From: Spirosoma rigui
GTDB lineage: Bacteria; Bacteroidota; Bacteroidia; Cytophagales; Spirosomataceae
Assembly (NCBI RefSeq): GCF_002067135.1
Contig: NZ_CP020105.1
Coordinates: forward strand, 4,154,001-4,218,000
Direction of reading: 5' to 3'
DNA: 64,000 bases
This document shows positions 18,432 to 27,865 of this stretch, piece after piece. The translations under genes were made by a program, and so were the position numbers. Under the pieces are notes generated by a model. The model saw only the letters and a program-made list of their open reading frames with translations. It was not told where the DNA came from and ran no database searches. Positions within the stretch are counted from its first letter, which is position 1. Each line of letters opens with the position of its first letter.

Positions 18432-19265
18432 TCAGGCAAATAATTTGAGAAACGTTATGATAAACGGAGCCGCCAGCAGCAGCCCGTCGAAGCGGTCCAG
18501 AAAGCCGCCATGCCCCGGAATACTCGTACCTGAATCCTTGATTGCGATACTTCGCTTGAACAGCGACTCGACCAGGTCACCATAGGTACCCGTCACGACA
18601 ATGATGCCCCCCACGCAGTACCATTGCCAGGGTTTCAGCTCGGGAGCGAAGAAGGCGAGCCCCAGCGCTACCAGGCCAGCCGCGACAGCACCACCCACGG
18701 CACCCTCCCACGATTTTTTGGGCGACACCCGCTCGAATAGCTTCCGCCGACCGAAGTAGGTACCGGCGAAATAAGCACCAATATCACTGGCCCACAGCAA
18801 CAGCAGACACCCGATAATGATAGCGGGGTGGTAGCTGCCCCCGCGCAGAGCCAGCACGATCAGCAACGCAAATGGCATGGCTACGTAGATAATTCCGAGA
18901 AACGTAAACCCGATGTTGGTGAAGGGCTTCATATCCCGCTTTTTGTAAAGCTTGATGAGGAAAATCATCGACGAGGCCGGGCAGATGAGGAAATAGGCAT
19001 CGGTACCAATGACGCCTTTCTCGGCGAAATAGGCCAGTACACACACCAAACAGCCTACGACAGTGCCGTAGGCCGTGAGTGGCTCGAACCCGTCGAGGCC
19101 CAGCAGCCGGTAAAATTCCCGCTGGGTGAGCGCGCTCACCAGCGTAAACAGCAACGCAAACGACCAGTCGGCGTACCAGATCATAAACAAAATAACCGGA
19201 ACCCCTGCCACAGCCGCAATAACGCGCTGCTGGAGATTGGTCAGCTTAGCTAAACGTTGCTTCAT
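18432..19265 (-). CDS. cdsA: phosphatidate cytidylyltransferase CdsA
   Basis: Integral membrane enzyme making CDP-diacylglycerol from phosphatidate and CTP, 277 residues with about eight membrane segments. The family signatures are SDIGAYFAGTYFGRRKL followed by SPKKSWEGAVGG, then GDLVESLFKRSIAIKDSG and GHGGFLDRFDGLL near the C-terminus. Last gene of a three-gene minus-strand operon; its start overlaps the stop of the DUF2007 gene by 20 bp. Confidence 0.96.
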   Translation of the reverse strand: MKQRLAKLTNLQQRVIAAVAGVPVILFMIWYADWSFALLFTLVSALTQREFYRLLGLDGFEPLTAYGTVVGCLVCVLAYFAEKGVIGTDAYFLICPASSMIFLIKLYKKRDMKPFTNIGFTFLGIIYVAMPFALLIVLALRGGSYHPAIIIGCLLLLWASDIGAYFAGTYFGRRKLFERVSPKKSWEGAVGGAVAAGLVALGLAFFAPELKPWQWYCVGGIIVVTGTYGDLVESLFKRSIAIKDSGTSIPGHGGFLDRFDGLLLAAPFIITFLKLFA

Positions 19266-19464
19266 TCTCTAAGATTACTTTGGCCAGAATTGCGTCCTTC
19301 GCCAGTACGTGTACTTCACTCTTACCCAAACCCAGGGTCGGGTAACTACTACTCTGCCGATTGACTACTACCGCCGGAATTTCGTGCTCCGCAAGCAGTG
19401 CCTTGGCCAGTTCGGCCCGATGGGGCATGGGCGTAGCATAAATAGATTCCCAGTTTTCGTTCAT
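19246..19464 (-). CDS. DUF2007 domain protein
   Basis: Small soluble protein of 72 residues with the PF09413-type fold often labelled putative signal-transducing protein: MNENWESIYATPMPHRAELA then a central strand-helix pattern ending EVHVLAKDAILAKVILENE. The ATG at 19464 was preferred to an upstream start because MNENW fits the family start. Overlaps cdsA and follows the CPBP gene by 56 bp, so the three are probably one transcript. Biochemical role is unknown. Confidence 0.82.
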   Translation of the reverse strand: MNENWESIYATPMPHRAELAKALLAEHEIPAVVVNRQSSSYPTLGLGKSEVHVLAKDAILAKVILENEATFS

Positions 19465-19520
19465 TTGTATTCCTGTTGTTGAGTTCAAACGAGCAGTCCG
19501 CGTGCTTTTTCCCGCTCCCC

Positions 19521-20474
19521 TTAGCGGTCGGCGTCCGGTACCTGGTTTCGCTGCTTGAAAAAATACATGAGTCCCAGCGTAAGTACCAGCGAGAGCATAG
19601 CCCCCCAGACAGGCACCAGCTCATTACTTTCGATATCGACGCTGACCAGTTTGCGCTGGTGCATATAGACCATTATGACCGTGAACCCATTATTGACAAA
19701 GTGGGCAAAAATAGGAACCCACAGGTTACCGGACCAGACGTAGAGGTACCCGAACAGCGCTCCCAGCAGCATACGGGGCACAAAGCCCAGAAACTGAATG
19801 TGGATTGCACTGAACAGAATAGCCGCCAGCCAGATACCTGCATGAACGTTTCGGGTCCAGTAACTGATGTTACGCTGTAGTATGCCGCGGAACAGCACTT
19901 CCTCACCGATGGCCGGAATTACCGCAATGACCAGGAGGGCCACCACAAGCTGCGTGGGACTGGAAAACGTAGTGAGGTACCGGGTGATGCCCTCCAGACT
20001 TTTTTCCTTATCGCGAATCCACTGCTCCAGGGGAGCCAGGGTCTGGGGCAAATGAATCGACTGATTCCACTCGATCACGAGTCCGTCGAATGGCATGAAC
20101 GCAATAACAATCAGGGCTACCAGGCCTAGGCTGGCGACGGCCCAGAGTGGCCGACTATTGAATTGCACCCACGTCCGGCGCTCGATGAGGTACCAGTAGG
20201 CCAGGGCGGGCAGTAAAAACGTCCCGAGGTGGTTGACAGCCTGAAGCAGCATCAGCTCGTACCAGCCGTTCCCCGCTCCCGATGGCTTAAGGGCCAGTTG
20301 TGTGAGGTAAGCCTGCGCCCCGGCCGCATCCATCCCCTTGACGATCAAGAGAATACCGAGCAACAAAAAAGTGCTGATTACGCCCCCCATGAGCACAAAC
20401 CCAACGAGCATGGTTAGGCCACCAATGGTTGGCGGACGTGAGTGAGAATGACTGGGCGTGTGGGTTGGCTGCAT
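19521..20474 (-). CDS. CPBP family intramembrane metalloprotease
   Basis: Membrane protein of 317 residues with about eight helices. Conserved motifs of the CAAX-processing/bacteriocin-processing family are present: EEVLFRGILQR (Glu-Glu and Arg), the His of FSAIHIQFLGF, and FAHFVNNG. The ATG at 20474 gives a normal cytosolic tail; the open frame continues upstream through a hydrophilic stretch that looks non-coding. First gene of the operon with DUF2007 and cdsA. Substrate unknown. Confidence 0.88.
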   Translation of the reverse strand: MQPTHTPSHSHSRPPTIGGLTMLVGFVLMGGVISTFLLLGILLIVKGMDAAGAQAYLTQLALKPSGAGNGWYELMLLQAVNHLGTFLLPALAYWYLIERRTWVQFNSRPLWAVASLGLVALIVIAFMPFDGLVIEWNQSIHLPQTLAPLEQWIRDKEKSLEGITRYLTTFSSPTQLVVALLVIAVIPAIGEEVLFRGILQRNISYWTRNVHAGIWLAAILFSAIHIQFLGFVPRMLLGALFGYLYVWSGNLWVPIFAHFVNNGFTVIMVYMHQRKLVSVDIESNELVPVWGAMLSLVLTLGLMYFFKQRNQVPDADR

Positions 20475-20644
20475 AATTTCCCGTAAATTTACAGACTCAT
20501 TCGCATTATCTGCATAAAGGAACCATTTGTCCCTTTGGATTGTGCTAAAACACCAGCATTTGGTCACGCTGCCCACAGACGTAGCAGGTTCACAAACCCG
20601 GCAGGTCCGCGGCAACAACTGGCCACAAACCTGGTTGTTCGGGT

Positions 20645-20653
20645 TACTTTTGT
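20645..20653 (+). promoter_or_regulatory. -7 box TACTTTTGT, probable dusB promoter
   Basis: Matches TAnnTTTG about 100 bp before dusB, in the 282-bp spacer between the divergent CPBP operon and dusB. Confidence 0.45.
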
Positions 20654-20756
20654 GGTGCCCCGGCAGTAAAAAACGAACGAACACAAACCAGTTATCCGGT
20701 AACCGGGTCAAGGGCGCAGACGCGGCAGAGACCGGCTACCAGACAACAGCCCCGCT

Positions 20757-21749
20757 ATGGTTAACATTGGCAACATACAATTACCGGATTTCCCGCTGCT
20801 GCTGGCCCCAATGGAGGACGTCAGCGATCCACCCTTCCGGGCCGTTTGCAAAGCCAACGGTGCTGACCTGATGTACACGGAATTTATCTCGTCGGAAGGC
20901 CTCATCCGCGATGCCGCCAAGAGCGTTCAGAAGCTGGATATCTTCGAGTACGAGCGCCCCATTGGTATTCAGCTCTTCGGATCCGATGTGGAGACCATGG
21001 GCGAATGTGCCCGGATCGCCAGCCGGGCCAACCCCGACCTGATCGACATCAACTACGGTTGTCCGGTGAAGCAGGTAGCCTGCCGGGGGGCGGGAGCCGC
21101 GCTGCTGCAGGATATTCCGAAAATGGTCCGCATGACCGAAGCGGTGGTCAACGCCACCCACCTGCCCGTGACGGTAAAGACCCGGCTTGGCTGGGACGAC
21201 CATACCAAAAATATTGGTGAAGTGGCCGAGCGGCTGCAGGACATTGGCATCAAAGCCCTGACCGTGCACGGCCGAACCCGCGTGCAGATGTACAAAGGTG
21301 ATGCCGACTGGACGCTCATTGGCCGGATCAAAGAAAACCCCCGGATCACCATTCCCATCTTCGGCAACGGTGATATCGACTCGCCCGAAAAAGCGCTGGA
21401 GTACAAGAACCGCTACGGGGTCGATGGGGTCATGATTGGCCGGGCCAGCATTGGTCACCCCTGGATCTTTAACGAAATCAAGCACTACGTCCAGACCGGT
21501 CAGCACCTGGCCCCGCCAACCGTGGCCGACCGGGTCGCCGTTTGTCGGCAGCACCTCGACTTCTCGATTCGCTGGAAGGGCGAGGTTGTGGGGCTGTTTG
21601 AGATGCGTCGTCATTACGCCAACTATTTCCGGGGTCTCCCCGATTTCAAACCGTTCCGGATGCGGCTGGTCACCACCGGCACCTACGCCGAAACCAGTGC
21701 GGTACTGGACGAGGTAGCCGACACGTACGATGCCGTTATGACCGCATAA
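20757..21749 (+). CDS. dusB: tRNA-dihydrouridine synthase DusB
   Basis: FMN-dependent enzyme that reduces specific uridines in tRNA, 330 residues. The TIM-barrel start is LLAPMEDVSDPPFR, the catalytic Cys lies in NYGCPVKQVACRGAG, and FMN-phosphate contacts are in FGNGDI and GVMIGRASIGHPW. The C-terminal helical domain includes EMRRHYANYFRG. Followed after 20 bp by the EamA transporter gene. Confidence 0.95.
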   Translation: MVNIGNIQLPDFPLLLAPMEDVSDPPFRAVCKANGADLMYTEFISSEGLIRDAAKSVQKLDIFEYERPIGIQLFGSDVETMGECARIASRANPDLIDINYGCPVKQVACRGAGAALLQDIPKMVRMTEAVVNATHLPVTVKTRLGWDDHTKNIGEVAERLQDIGIKALTVHGRTRVQMYKGDADWTLIGRIKENPRITIPIFGNGDIDSPEKALEYKNRYGVDGVMIGRASIGHPWIFNEIKHYVQTGQHLAPPTVADRVAVCRQHLDFSIRWKGEVVGLFEMRRHYANYFRGLPDFKPFRMRLVTTGTYAETSAVLDEVADTYDAVMTA

Positions 21750-21769
21750 CCCCTCGCCAACGTCAACAA

Positions 21770-22678
21770 ATGACTACTCAGGAGCCCGTTGTCGTTGCCC
21801 AAAAACGCCCGTTGCTGGCGTGGTTGCTGCTGTGCAGTCTGGCGCTGGTGTGGGGCAGTTCCTTTATCCTGATCAAACGGAGCCTGCTTGGTTTTCCGCC
21901 CGAGCAGGTAGCTGGCGGCCGGCTGGTTTTCGCGTTGCTGTTTTTCACGCCTTTTCTGGCCCGGCAAAGCGGACAGGCTGATATACGGGTGGCGGTACGC
22001 CATCGCTGGGTTGCGCTGCTGGCCAGTGCGGTAATCGGTTTTGTCATTCCGGCCTTTCTCTTTGCCGAAGCAGGAGCCCACCTCAACAGCTCTCTGGCTG
22101 GGGCACTCAACTCCCTGAGTCCGTTGTTTACGTTGATTTTAGGGGCCGCTTTCTTTCAGCAGGCCCTCAGAATCCGGCAGGTGCTGGGCATCCTGCTGGG
22201 CCTGGCGGGATCGCTGCTGCTGGTCTTTTTCAGCGCCACAGGTTCATTCCAGATCAACGCCTATGCCCTGCTGGTGGTGCTGGCTACGGTTTGCTACGGC
22301 CTCAATACGAACCTGATTGGCCGGTACCTGAGCCACCTGCCCGCGCTCGTATCGACTGCCTGGCTGTTTGCCTTCGCGGGGCCTATTGCCCTGCTTACCC
22401 TGATGCCTACCGACTTCTTCGATCGGGTCGTAAACCACCAGAACGGCTGGGCGCTGTCGGCACTCGTTACCCTGGGAGTGCTGGGGTCCGGTCTGATGTC
22501 TATTTTCTTCAACCGCGTTATGCAGTTGTCTTCGCCCCTGTTTGCCGCATCGGTCACGTACCTGATCCCGATTGTAGCGCTGGGCTGGGGCGTGCTGGAC
22601 GGCGAGACGATTTACGCGGTGCAGTTTGCGGGTATGGGGATCTGCCTTGTCGGTATCTGGTTAATCAATAAAGCATGA
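21770..22678 (+). CDS. EamA/DMT-superfamily transporter
   Basis: Integral membrane protein of 302 residues with ten predicted helices arranged as two EamA repeats (about 17-145 and 165-300). The first repeat begins LALVWGSSFILIKRSL, a typical pattern of this family. Substrates vary widely (metabolites, amino acids) and cannot be inferred. Close spacing suggests co-transcription with dusB. Confidence 0.88.
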   Translation: MTTQEPVVVAQKRPLLAWLLLCSLALVWGSSFILIKRSLLGFPPEQVAGGRLVFALLFFTPFLARQSGQADIRVAVRHRWVALLASAVIGFVIPAFLFAEAGAHLNSSLAGALNSLSPLFTLILGAAFFQQALRIRQVLGILLGLAGSLLLVFFSATGSFQINAYALLVVLATVCYGLNTNLIGRYLSHLPALVSTAWLFAFAGPIALLTLMPTDFFDRVVNHQNGWALSALVTLGVLGSGLMSIFFNRVMQLSSPLFAASVTYLIPIVALGWGVLDGETIYAVQFAGMGICLVGIWLINKA

Positions 22679-22717
22679 ATGAGTAACAAACATTACCGAA
22701 GACTCCGCATCCCGGTT

Positions 22718-22726
22718 TACCTTTGG
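22718..22726 (+). promoter_or_regulatory. -7 box TACCTTTGG for the biotin carrier gene
   Basis: Matches TAnnTTTG, 28 bp before the ATG at 22755. Confidence 0.55.
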
Positions 22727-22754
22727 TTAAGTTTGTTCACGCAATTCTACATTC

Positions 22755-23249
22755 ATGTATCAAACAACCCTGAACGCGGTCCCGGCTACCATCGACTTTG
22801 GCCCCGACGGCCCCCTGCTCAATGGTGAGCCCTTCACCTGGGATCTGGTTAAACTCACCGACCGGACGTATCACATCCTCTACCAGAACCACTCGTATAC
22901 TGCCGAGTTGCTCGATCTGAACGCAGCCGAAAAAACGGTAAGTCTGCGCATCAACGGCCAGATCCACCAGGTTCAGCTTAAAGACCGCTTCGATTTGCTT
23001 CTCGAAAAAATGGGCATGAGCGACGCGGCCGCTGCGAAAGTCAATAACCTCAAAGCGCCCATGCCCGGTCTGATTGTGGGCATTAACGTAGCGCCCGGCG
23101 ACGTAGTCAGCAAAGGAGACAGCCTGCTGATTCTGGAAGCGATGAAAATGGAAAATAACCTGAAAGCCCCCGGCGACGGCACGGTCAAAACCATCCGCGC
23201 CACCAAAGGCGACCGGGTTGAGAAAGGGCAGATACTGATTGAATTTTAG
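22755..23249 (+). CDS. biotin carboxyl carrier protein (biotin/lipoyl attachment domain)
   Basis: Protein of 164 residues; carries carboxybiotin between the carboxylase and carboxyltransferase of an acyl-CoA carboxylase. Residues about 97-164 form the biotinyl domain with the EAMKMEN signature, Lys 131 being the biotinylated residue. The first 95 residues form a small beta-rich domain found in stand-alone carrier subunits of Bacteroidota. The partner carboxylase subunits are not in the window, so acetyl-CoA versus propionyl-CoA specificity is open. bioB at 31 kb would supply the cofactor. Confidence 0.88.
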   Translation: MYQTTLNAVPATIDFGPDGPLLNGEPFTWDLVKLTDRTYHILYQNHSYTAELLDLNAAEKTVSLRINGQIHQVQLKDRFDLLLEKMGMSDAAAAKVNNLKAPMPGLIVGINVAPGDVVSKGDSLLILEAMKMENNLKAPGDGTVKTIRATKGDRVEKGQILIEF

Positions 23250-23404
23250 GAAACAAAGAGGCAGCAGGCAAAGAACAGGCGAGCAGCAAGAGACAAGAGA
23301 GAATTAAGGCGGAACGCATCCTCCTCCCTCCTGTTTTTCATCTCCTTCCTTTCTGCCCCCGCGCCCCTTTCCTCCCCTATTTCCCAACCTTTCCCCTTTT
23401 TCTT
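23250..23404. other. purine-then-pyrimidine biased spacer upstream of pyrH
   Basis: The first half is purine-rich and the second half (about 23315-23404) is almost pure pyrimidine on the plus strand. No gene fits here. Confidence 0.4.
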
Positions 23405-23413
23405 TATCTTTGC
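23405..23413 (+). promoter_or_regulatory. -7 box TATCTTTGC of pyrH
   Basis: Exact match to TAnnTTTGC, 20 bp before the ATG at 23434. It overlaps the earlier in-frame codon at 23410 and so decides the start in favour of 23434. Confidence 0.7.
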
Positions 23414-23433
23414 CCCCGCAAAAACGCTCCCGC

Positions 23434-24159
23434 ATGGTACCAACGAACTATAAACGAATCCTGCTCAAACTGAGCGGGGAGGCCTTGGCCGGACCTAATG
23501 GCTACAACATAGACCCCGCTGTTCTTGAACAATACAGCCTGGAGATCAAACAAGTCGTCGATATGGGGGTGCAGGTTGCCATTGTCATCGGCGGTGGTAA
23601 TATCTTCCGGGGCGTCTCGGGTGAGCGGTCCGGCATCGACCGTGTTCAGGGCGATTACATGGGTATGCTGGCTACGGTCATCAACGCCATGGCGCTCCAG
23701 AGTTCGTTCGAAAAACACGGCATGTACACCCGCGTCATGTCGGCCATCAAGATGGAACAGGTGTGCGAACCTTACGTTCGACGTCGGGCGGTACGTCATT
23801 TGGAAAAGGGGCGCGTTGTTATTTTTGCCGCCGGTACGGGCAGTCCTTACTTCACCACCGACACGACTGCCAGCCTGCGGGCCATTGAAATTGAAGCCGA
23901 CGTTGTCCTGAAAGGCACCAAGGTCGATGGCGTGTATACCGCCGATCCGGTAAAAGATCCGGATGCAACGCGGTATACCACTATTTCGTTTGAAGACGTT
24001 TATGAGAAGAAATTGAATGTGATGGACCTGACGGCGTTCACGCTCTGTCAGGAAAACAACCTCCCCATCATTGTTTTCAACATGAACAAGTCGGGAAACC
24101 TGCTTCGGCTGGCCCAGGGCGAAGAGGTAGGAACCCTTATTCGTTCGTCGAACAGCTAA
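23434..24159 (+). CDS. pyrH: UMP kinase PyrH
   Basis: Amino-acid-kinase-fold UMP kinase of 241 residues, making UDP for RNA, peptidoglycan and sugar nucleotides. Motifs are [12 protein letters not shown] at the N-terminus, [22 protein letters not shown], and the late [17 protein letters not shown]. Upstream of frr as in many bacteria, with a 118-bp gap. Confidence 0.97.
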   Translation: MVPTNYKRILLKLSGEALAGPNGYNIDPAVLEQYSLEIKQVVDMGVQVAIVIGGGNIFRGVSGERSGIDRVQGDYMGMLATVINAMALQSSFEKHGMYTRVMSAIKMEQVCEPYVRRRAVRHLEKGRVVIFAAGTGSPYFTTDTTASLRAIEIEADVVLKGTKVDGVYTADPVKDPDATRYTTISFEDVYEKKLNVMDLTAFTLCQENNLPIIVFNMNKSGNLLRLAQGEEVGTLIRSSNS

Positions 24160-24277
24160 CAGAATTCCCGGTTGAGCCGTCGATGCAGGTAGCGTGTCGA
24201 GTCGGCGGCAACGACTGCTTCAACAGGCAATAACCCCATCAAAGGCAACTAGATAACGTCACAACTTCAAGGAAGAC

Positions 24278-24838
24278 ATGGAAGAAATCGAGCTATATCT
24301 CGACGATGCAAAGGACACGATGGAGAAAGCCCTCAAGCACCTATCGATCGAACTGACAAAAATACGCGCCGGTAAGGCCAATGCCGGAATGCTCGACGGC
24401 ATTCAGGTGGAATACTACGGTACCCCGACCCCATTGGTACAGGTAGCCGCCGTAAACACGCCCGACGCCCGGACCATTGTTATTAAGCCTTTCGAACGGA
24501 AGCTGATCAACGACGTAGAGAAAGCCATCCGGAACTCAAACCTCGGCCTAGCTCCCAACAACGACGGCGAGCAGATCCGGCTCAGCATTCCCCCGCTAAC
24601 CGAAGAACGTCGGCGCGACCTGGTCAAAAAGGTAAAGCAGGAAGTTGAAGTAGCCAAAGTCAACGTCCGCAACATTCGCAAAGATACCAACGACGGCATC
24701 CGTAAACTCACCAAAGACGGTGTGTCAGAAGATGCAGTTAAAGTAGGCGAAGAACGCGTTCAGAAACTCACTGACGCCTTCATTGCCCGGATCGACGAAA
24801 CGTTTGTGGCCAAAGAACGGGACATTCTGGTGGTGTAG
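24278..24838 (+). CDS. frr: ribosome recycling factor
   Basis: Cytosolic factor that, with EF-G, splits the post-termination ribosome; 186 residues, normal length. It has the hallmark RAGKANAGMLDGIQVEYYG and PLTEERRRDLVKKVK segments. A GGAAG stretch 5 bp before the ATG is one of few Shine-Dalgarno-like sites in the window. Ends at a very strong hairpin terminator. Confidence 0.97.
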   Translation: MEEIELYLDDAKDTMEKALKHLSIELTKIRAGKANAGMLDGIQVEYYGTPTPLVQVAAVNTPDARTIVIKPFERKLINDVEKAIRNSNLGLAPNNDGEQIRLSIPPLTEERRRDLVKKVKQEVEVAKVNVRNIRKDTNDGIRKLTKDGVSEDAVKVGEERVQKLTDAFIARIDETFVAKERDILVV

Positions 24839-24851
24839 GCGAATGTCACTC

Positions 24852-24899
24852 CCACTAAAAAAGCCGGTTTCCTCACCAGGAAACCGGCTTTTTTAGTGG
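24852..24899. terminator. long perfect inverted repeat, terminator after frr
   Basis: Perfect 22-bp arms (24852-24873 and 24878-24899) around a 4-nt loop, with six A in the left arm and six T in the right arm; works in either orientation. Confidence 0.92.
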
Positions 24900-25134
24900 C
24901 AAATTGAATGAGTACCCCAACCATCATAAGTTCGTTCAATAAACTGCCTGGTCTTTGTGCACTGGGGTTTACCCCCTACCAGGGGCTACGGCCGCCGGCA
25001 GGGTAATTTACCGCAAATGCTGCCAGTAGGCAGGGGGTGAATTTCTTTATCCGATCCCGGTCCTCAACCTCTGTTTGTTTGCTTTCTCCCCATCACAATC
25101 CACAAACCCCGCCAACCGTTTTCTCCTAAAACCC
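24900..25134. other. spacer between frr and the YfhO-like gene
   Basis: Part of a 325-bp gene-free stretch between frr and 25164. It contains GC-rich short inverted segments near 24965-25035 but no ORF with family features and no recognised RNA. Confidence 0.4.
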
Positions 25135-25143
25135 TATCTTTGG
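25135..25143 (+). promoter_or_regulatory. -7 box TATCTTTGG of the YfhO-like gene
   Basis: Matches TAnnTTTG, 20 bp before the ATG at 25164. The longer frame starts on a TTG inside this box and is rejected. Confidence 0.65.
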
Positions 25144-25163
25144 GCTACGTATCCATTTACTGT

Positions 25164-27755
25164 ATGAACCAACCTACCCCCTTTCAGCGATTACGTCCGC
25201 ACCTGATTGCCGTGCTCGGGCTGCTCGTGCTGGCAGTCATTTATTTTTCGCCGGTCCTGTCCGGTAAGACGCTGTCCATGTCTGATGTGCAGCAGGCAAC
25301 GGCATCGGCCCGGGAGATCCGGGAAATTGCCAAAGCCACGGGCGAAAAACCACTCTGGACCGATGCCGTTTTCAGCGGTATGCCCGGGTATATGATCGAT
25401 TTCAACTACCCCTATATTTTCGTTTACAAAGCCTTCATGGGCGTCGTCAGCCTTTTGCCGAATACGGCCAGTATCGTATTCATCGTTATGCTGTGCGCTT
25501 ACTTGCTTCTCGTCGTGCTGGGCTGCAATCCCTGGCTGGGGGCGCTGGGGGCAGCCGCCTACGGCTTTGGCACGTTCGGCATTGTTAGTCTGGAAGCCGG
25601 ACACGTGTCCAAGCTTTTCGCCATGGGCTTTGGTGCCGGTATCCTCGCCGGGGTCGTGCTCTGCCTCCGGGGTCGCTACTGGATCGGGGCCGCCGTTACG
25701 GGTCTATTCGGTTGCATGGAGCTCGGGGCCAATCACATTCAGATTACGTACTACCTCTTCATGACCGTTGGCCTGTTTGTGCTCATTGAAGGTATAGCGA
25801 TGCTACGGGCGGGCAAAGGGCGCCAGCTGGCACTGGGCCTGGCCACGCTGGCCGTCGTGGGTGTTGTGGCCGCCGGAAGCTTCGGCAAACGGTTGCTGGT
25901 GCTGAATCAGTATACCAAAGAAACCATCCGGGGTACCTCGGAACTAACGGCCAAAACGACCAACCCTACCGGCGACGCTGAAGGCAACACCTCCACCAGC
26001 GGCCTCGATAAAGACTACGCGTTCAGCTACAGCTACGGGAAAGCCGAAGCCCTGACGCTGCTCATCCCGAATGCCTTCGGCGGCTCCTCCATCGGTGGAC
26101 TCACGACCGACTCCGACTTTTATAAAGCACTGGTGGGCAAAGGGCTCGATCCGGCTTCGGCGAAACAGTTTGTTGAACAGGGTACGCCGACGTACTGGGG
26201 CGACCAGCCGATGGTGGGTGGACCGGCCTATGCGGGTGCGGTCCTGCTGTTTTTATTCGTGCTGGGCATGTTTATTATTCCGGGTCACCTGCGTTGGTGG
26301 CTATTGAGTTCTACGGTGCTGATGGTTATGCTGGCGCTGGGCAAAAACCTGCTCTGGTTTAACGGTTTCCTGTTCGATTACCTCCCTTACCTCAACAAGT
26401 TCCGGGCCGTAACGATGGCTTTTTGCCTGGCGCAGCTGTTCATCGGGGCGGGGGCAGCCCTGGCCGTGCAGTCGGTGGTAAGCCAGAAACTGACGCTGGC
26501 GCAGCTCCGGCAGCCCCTGATCATCAGCCTGGCGCTTACGGCGGGGCTGGCGCTGGTGCTGGCCGTGTTGGGAGGTACTTTCTTTTCGTTCCAGACCCCA
26601 ACGGATATTGACCGGCTTTCCTCTTATTTCGGGGAAGCCGCCAAAGAGTTTCAGACGGCGCTCATCCGGGATCGGCAAAGCCTGCTTCGCAGTGATGCCT
26701 TTCGGTCGGTTATCTTCATCGTTCTCACCGCCGGTGCGCTGTGGGCCTTTGTGACAAATAAAATCAAGCCCGTCATTTTCTACCCCGTTATACTGGCGCT
26801 GGTGGTCATTGACCTGTTCGGAATTGACAAACGGTTCCTTAACAACGCCGATTTCGTGAGCAAAGCCCAGGCGTCCCAGCTGTTCGAGCCCACGGCTGCC
26901 GATGAGCAGATTATGCAGGATAAAACGCCCGGTTACCGCGTATTCGACCAGACGGTTGATTTTATGAACAGCAACCGGACCTCCTACTTCCATCGGTCGG
27001 TGGGCGGGTACCACGCGGCCAAGTTACGCCGGTATCAGGAGCTGGTGTCCTATGCGTTTCCAACGAATACGCTCCACATGCTGAATATGCTGAACACGAA
27101 GTACATCATTCAGCAGGGCCAGCCCGACCCGGCTAATCCCCAACAGGCGGGTGGTCCCGTAGCGCTGCCTAATCCCGAAGCGCTAGGTGCAGCCTGGTTC
27201 GTGGGAACGGTCGTTCCCGTGGCCGACGCCGATGCCGAACTGGCCGCCATGAAAACGCTGAATCCGCGCGATTCGGCAGTGGTCGACAAGCGGTTTACGG
27301 GTCAGCTGACGGGATTGCCCGCTACGCTCGACCATGCCGGCAGCTCAATTCAACTCACGAGTTACCGGCCCGACAAGCTCATTTACCAGGCCAACGCGGC
27401 ACGGGAAGGACTGATCGTTTTCTCCGAGATATACTACCGGGGACAGGAAGACTGGCAGGCATTCATCGACGGCAAAAAAGTGGACCACCTGCGGGCCAAT
27501 TACGTACTGCGGGCGTTGCGGGTGCCGGCGGGTAAGCATACCATCGAGTTCCGGTTCGATCCACCAATGGCAAAAACGGGAGATACCATTGACCTTGTGT
27601 GTAACATCCTGCTCATCGCGCTCTTTGCGTTTGTGATCTTCCACGAAGGGCGGAACCGGCGGTCGAAAGCAACGACCCCGGCTGAACCTATTATCCCCAC
27701 AACGCCCGATCCGGTCAAACCTGAATCAAAACCATCGAAGGTTAGAACGCGCTAG
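25164..27755 (+). CDS. YfhO family multi-spanning membrane protein
   Basis: Large membrane protein of 863 residues, about 12-13 helices in residues 15-560, then a mostly soluble extracytoplasmic part (about 570-800) and a final helix (about 800-820) with a Lys/Pro-rich tail. The fold resembles GT-C-type glycosyltransferases, and the family (YfhO, Bacteroidota form) is thought to transfer sugars to lipid or polymer acceptors; direct proof for this protein is lacking. The N-terminal loop GMPGYMIDFNYPYIF and the late YYRGQEDWQAFIDGKKVDH are family-like. Monocistronic between two terminators. Confidence 0.88.
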   Translation: MNQPTPFQRLRPHLIAVLGLLVLAVIYFSPVLSGKTLSMSDVQQATASAREIREIAKATGEKPLWTDAVFSGMPGYMIDFNYPYIFVYKAFMGVVSLLPNTASIVFIVMLCAYLLLVVLGCNPWLGALGAAAYGFGTFGIVSLEAGHVSKLFAMGFGAGILAGVVLCLRGRYWIGAAVTGLFGCMELGANHIQITYYLFMTVGLFVLIEGIAMLRAGKGRQLALGLATLAVVGVVAAGSFGKRLLVLNQYTKETIRGTSELTAKTTNPTGDAEGNTSTSGLDKDYAFSYSYGKAEALTLLIPNAFGGSSIGGLTTDSDFYKALVGKGLDPASAKQFVEQGTPTYWGDQPMVGGPAYAGAVLLFLFVLGMFIIPGHLRWWLLSSTVLMVMLALGKNLLWFNGFLFDYLPYLNKFRAVTMAFCLAQLFIGAGAALAVQSVVSQKLTLAQLRQPLIISLALTAGLALVLAVLGGTFFSFQTPTDIDRLSSYFGEAAKEFQTALIRDRQSLLRSDAFRSVIFIVLTAGALWAFVTNKIKPVIFYPVILALVVIDLFGIDKRFLNNADFVSKAQASQLFEPTAADEQIMQDKTPGYRVFDQTVDFMNSNRTSYFHRSVGGYHAAKLRRYQELVSYAFPTNTLHMLNMLNTKYIIQQGQPDPANPQQAGGPVALPNPEALGAAWFVGTVVPVADADAELAAMKTLNPRDSAVVDKRFTGQLTGLPATLDHAGSSIQLTSYRPDKLIYQANAAREGLIVFSEIYYRGQEDWQAFIDGKKVDHLRANYVLRALRVPAGKHTIEFRFDPPMAKTGDTIDLVCNILLIALFAFVIFHEGRNRRSKATTPAEPIIPTTPDPVKPESKPSKVRTR

Positions 27756-27792
27756 ATTATGCTCTTGATGTGGTCATAAGGCCCTGGCAGGG

Positions 27793-27856
27793 GCTAAAAA
27801 CGGGACGGGGGCTGGTAATGATTGTTGTCATTACCAGCCCCCGTCCCGTTTTTAGC
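27793..27856. terminator. 29-bp perfect inverted repeat, bidirectional terminator
   Basis: Arms 27793-27821 and 27828-27856 are perfectly complementary around a 6-nt loop and include an A-run and a T-run at the outer side. Placed between the convergent YfhO-like gene and the bTHX gene, so it can serve both. Confidence 0.92.
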
Positions 27857-27865
27857 AACGTTCGT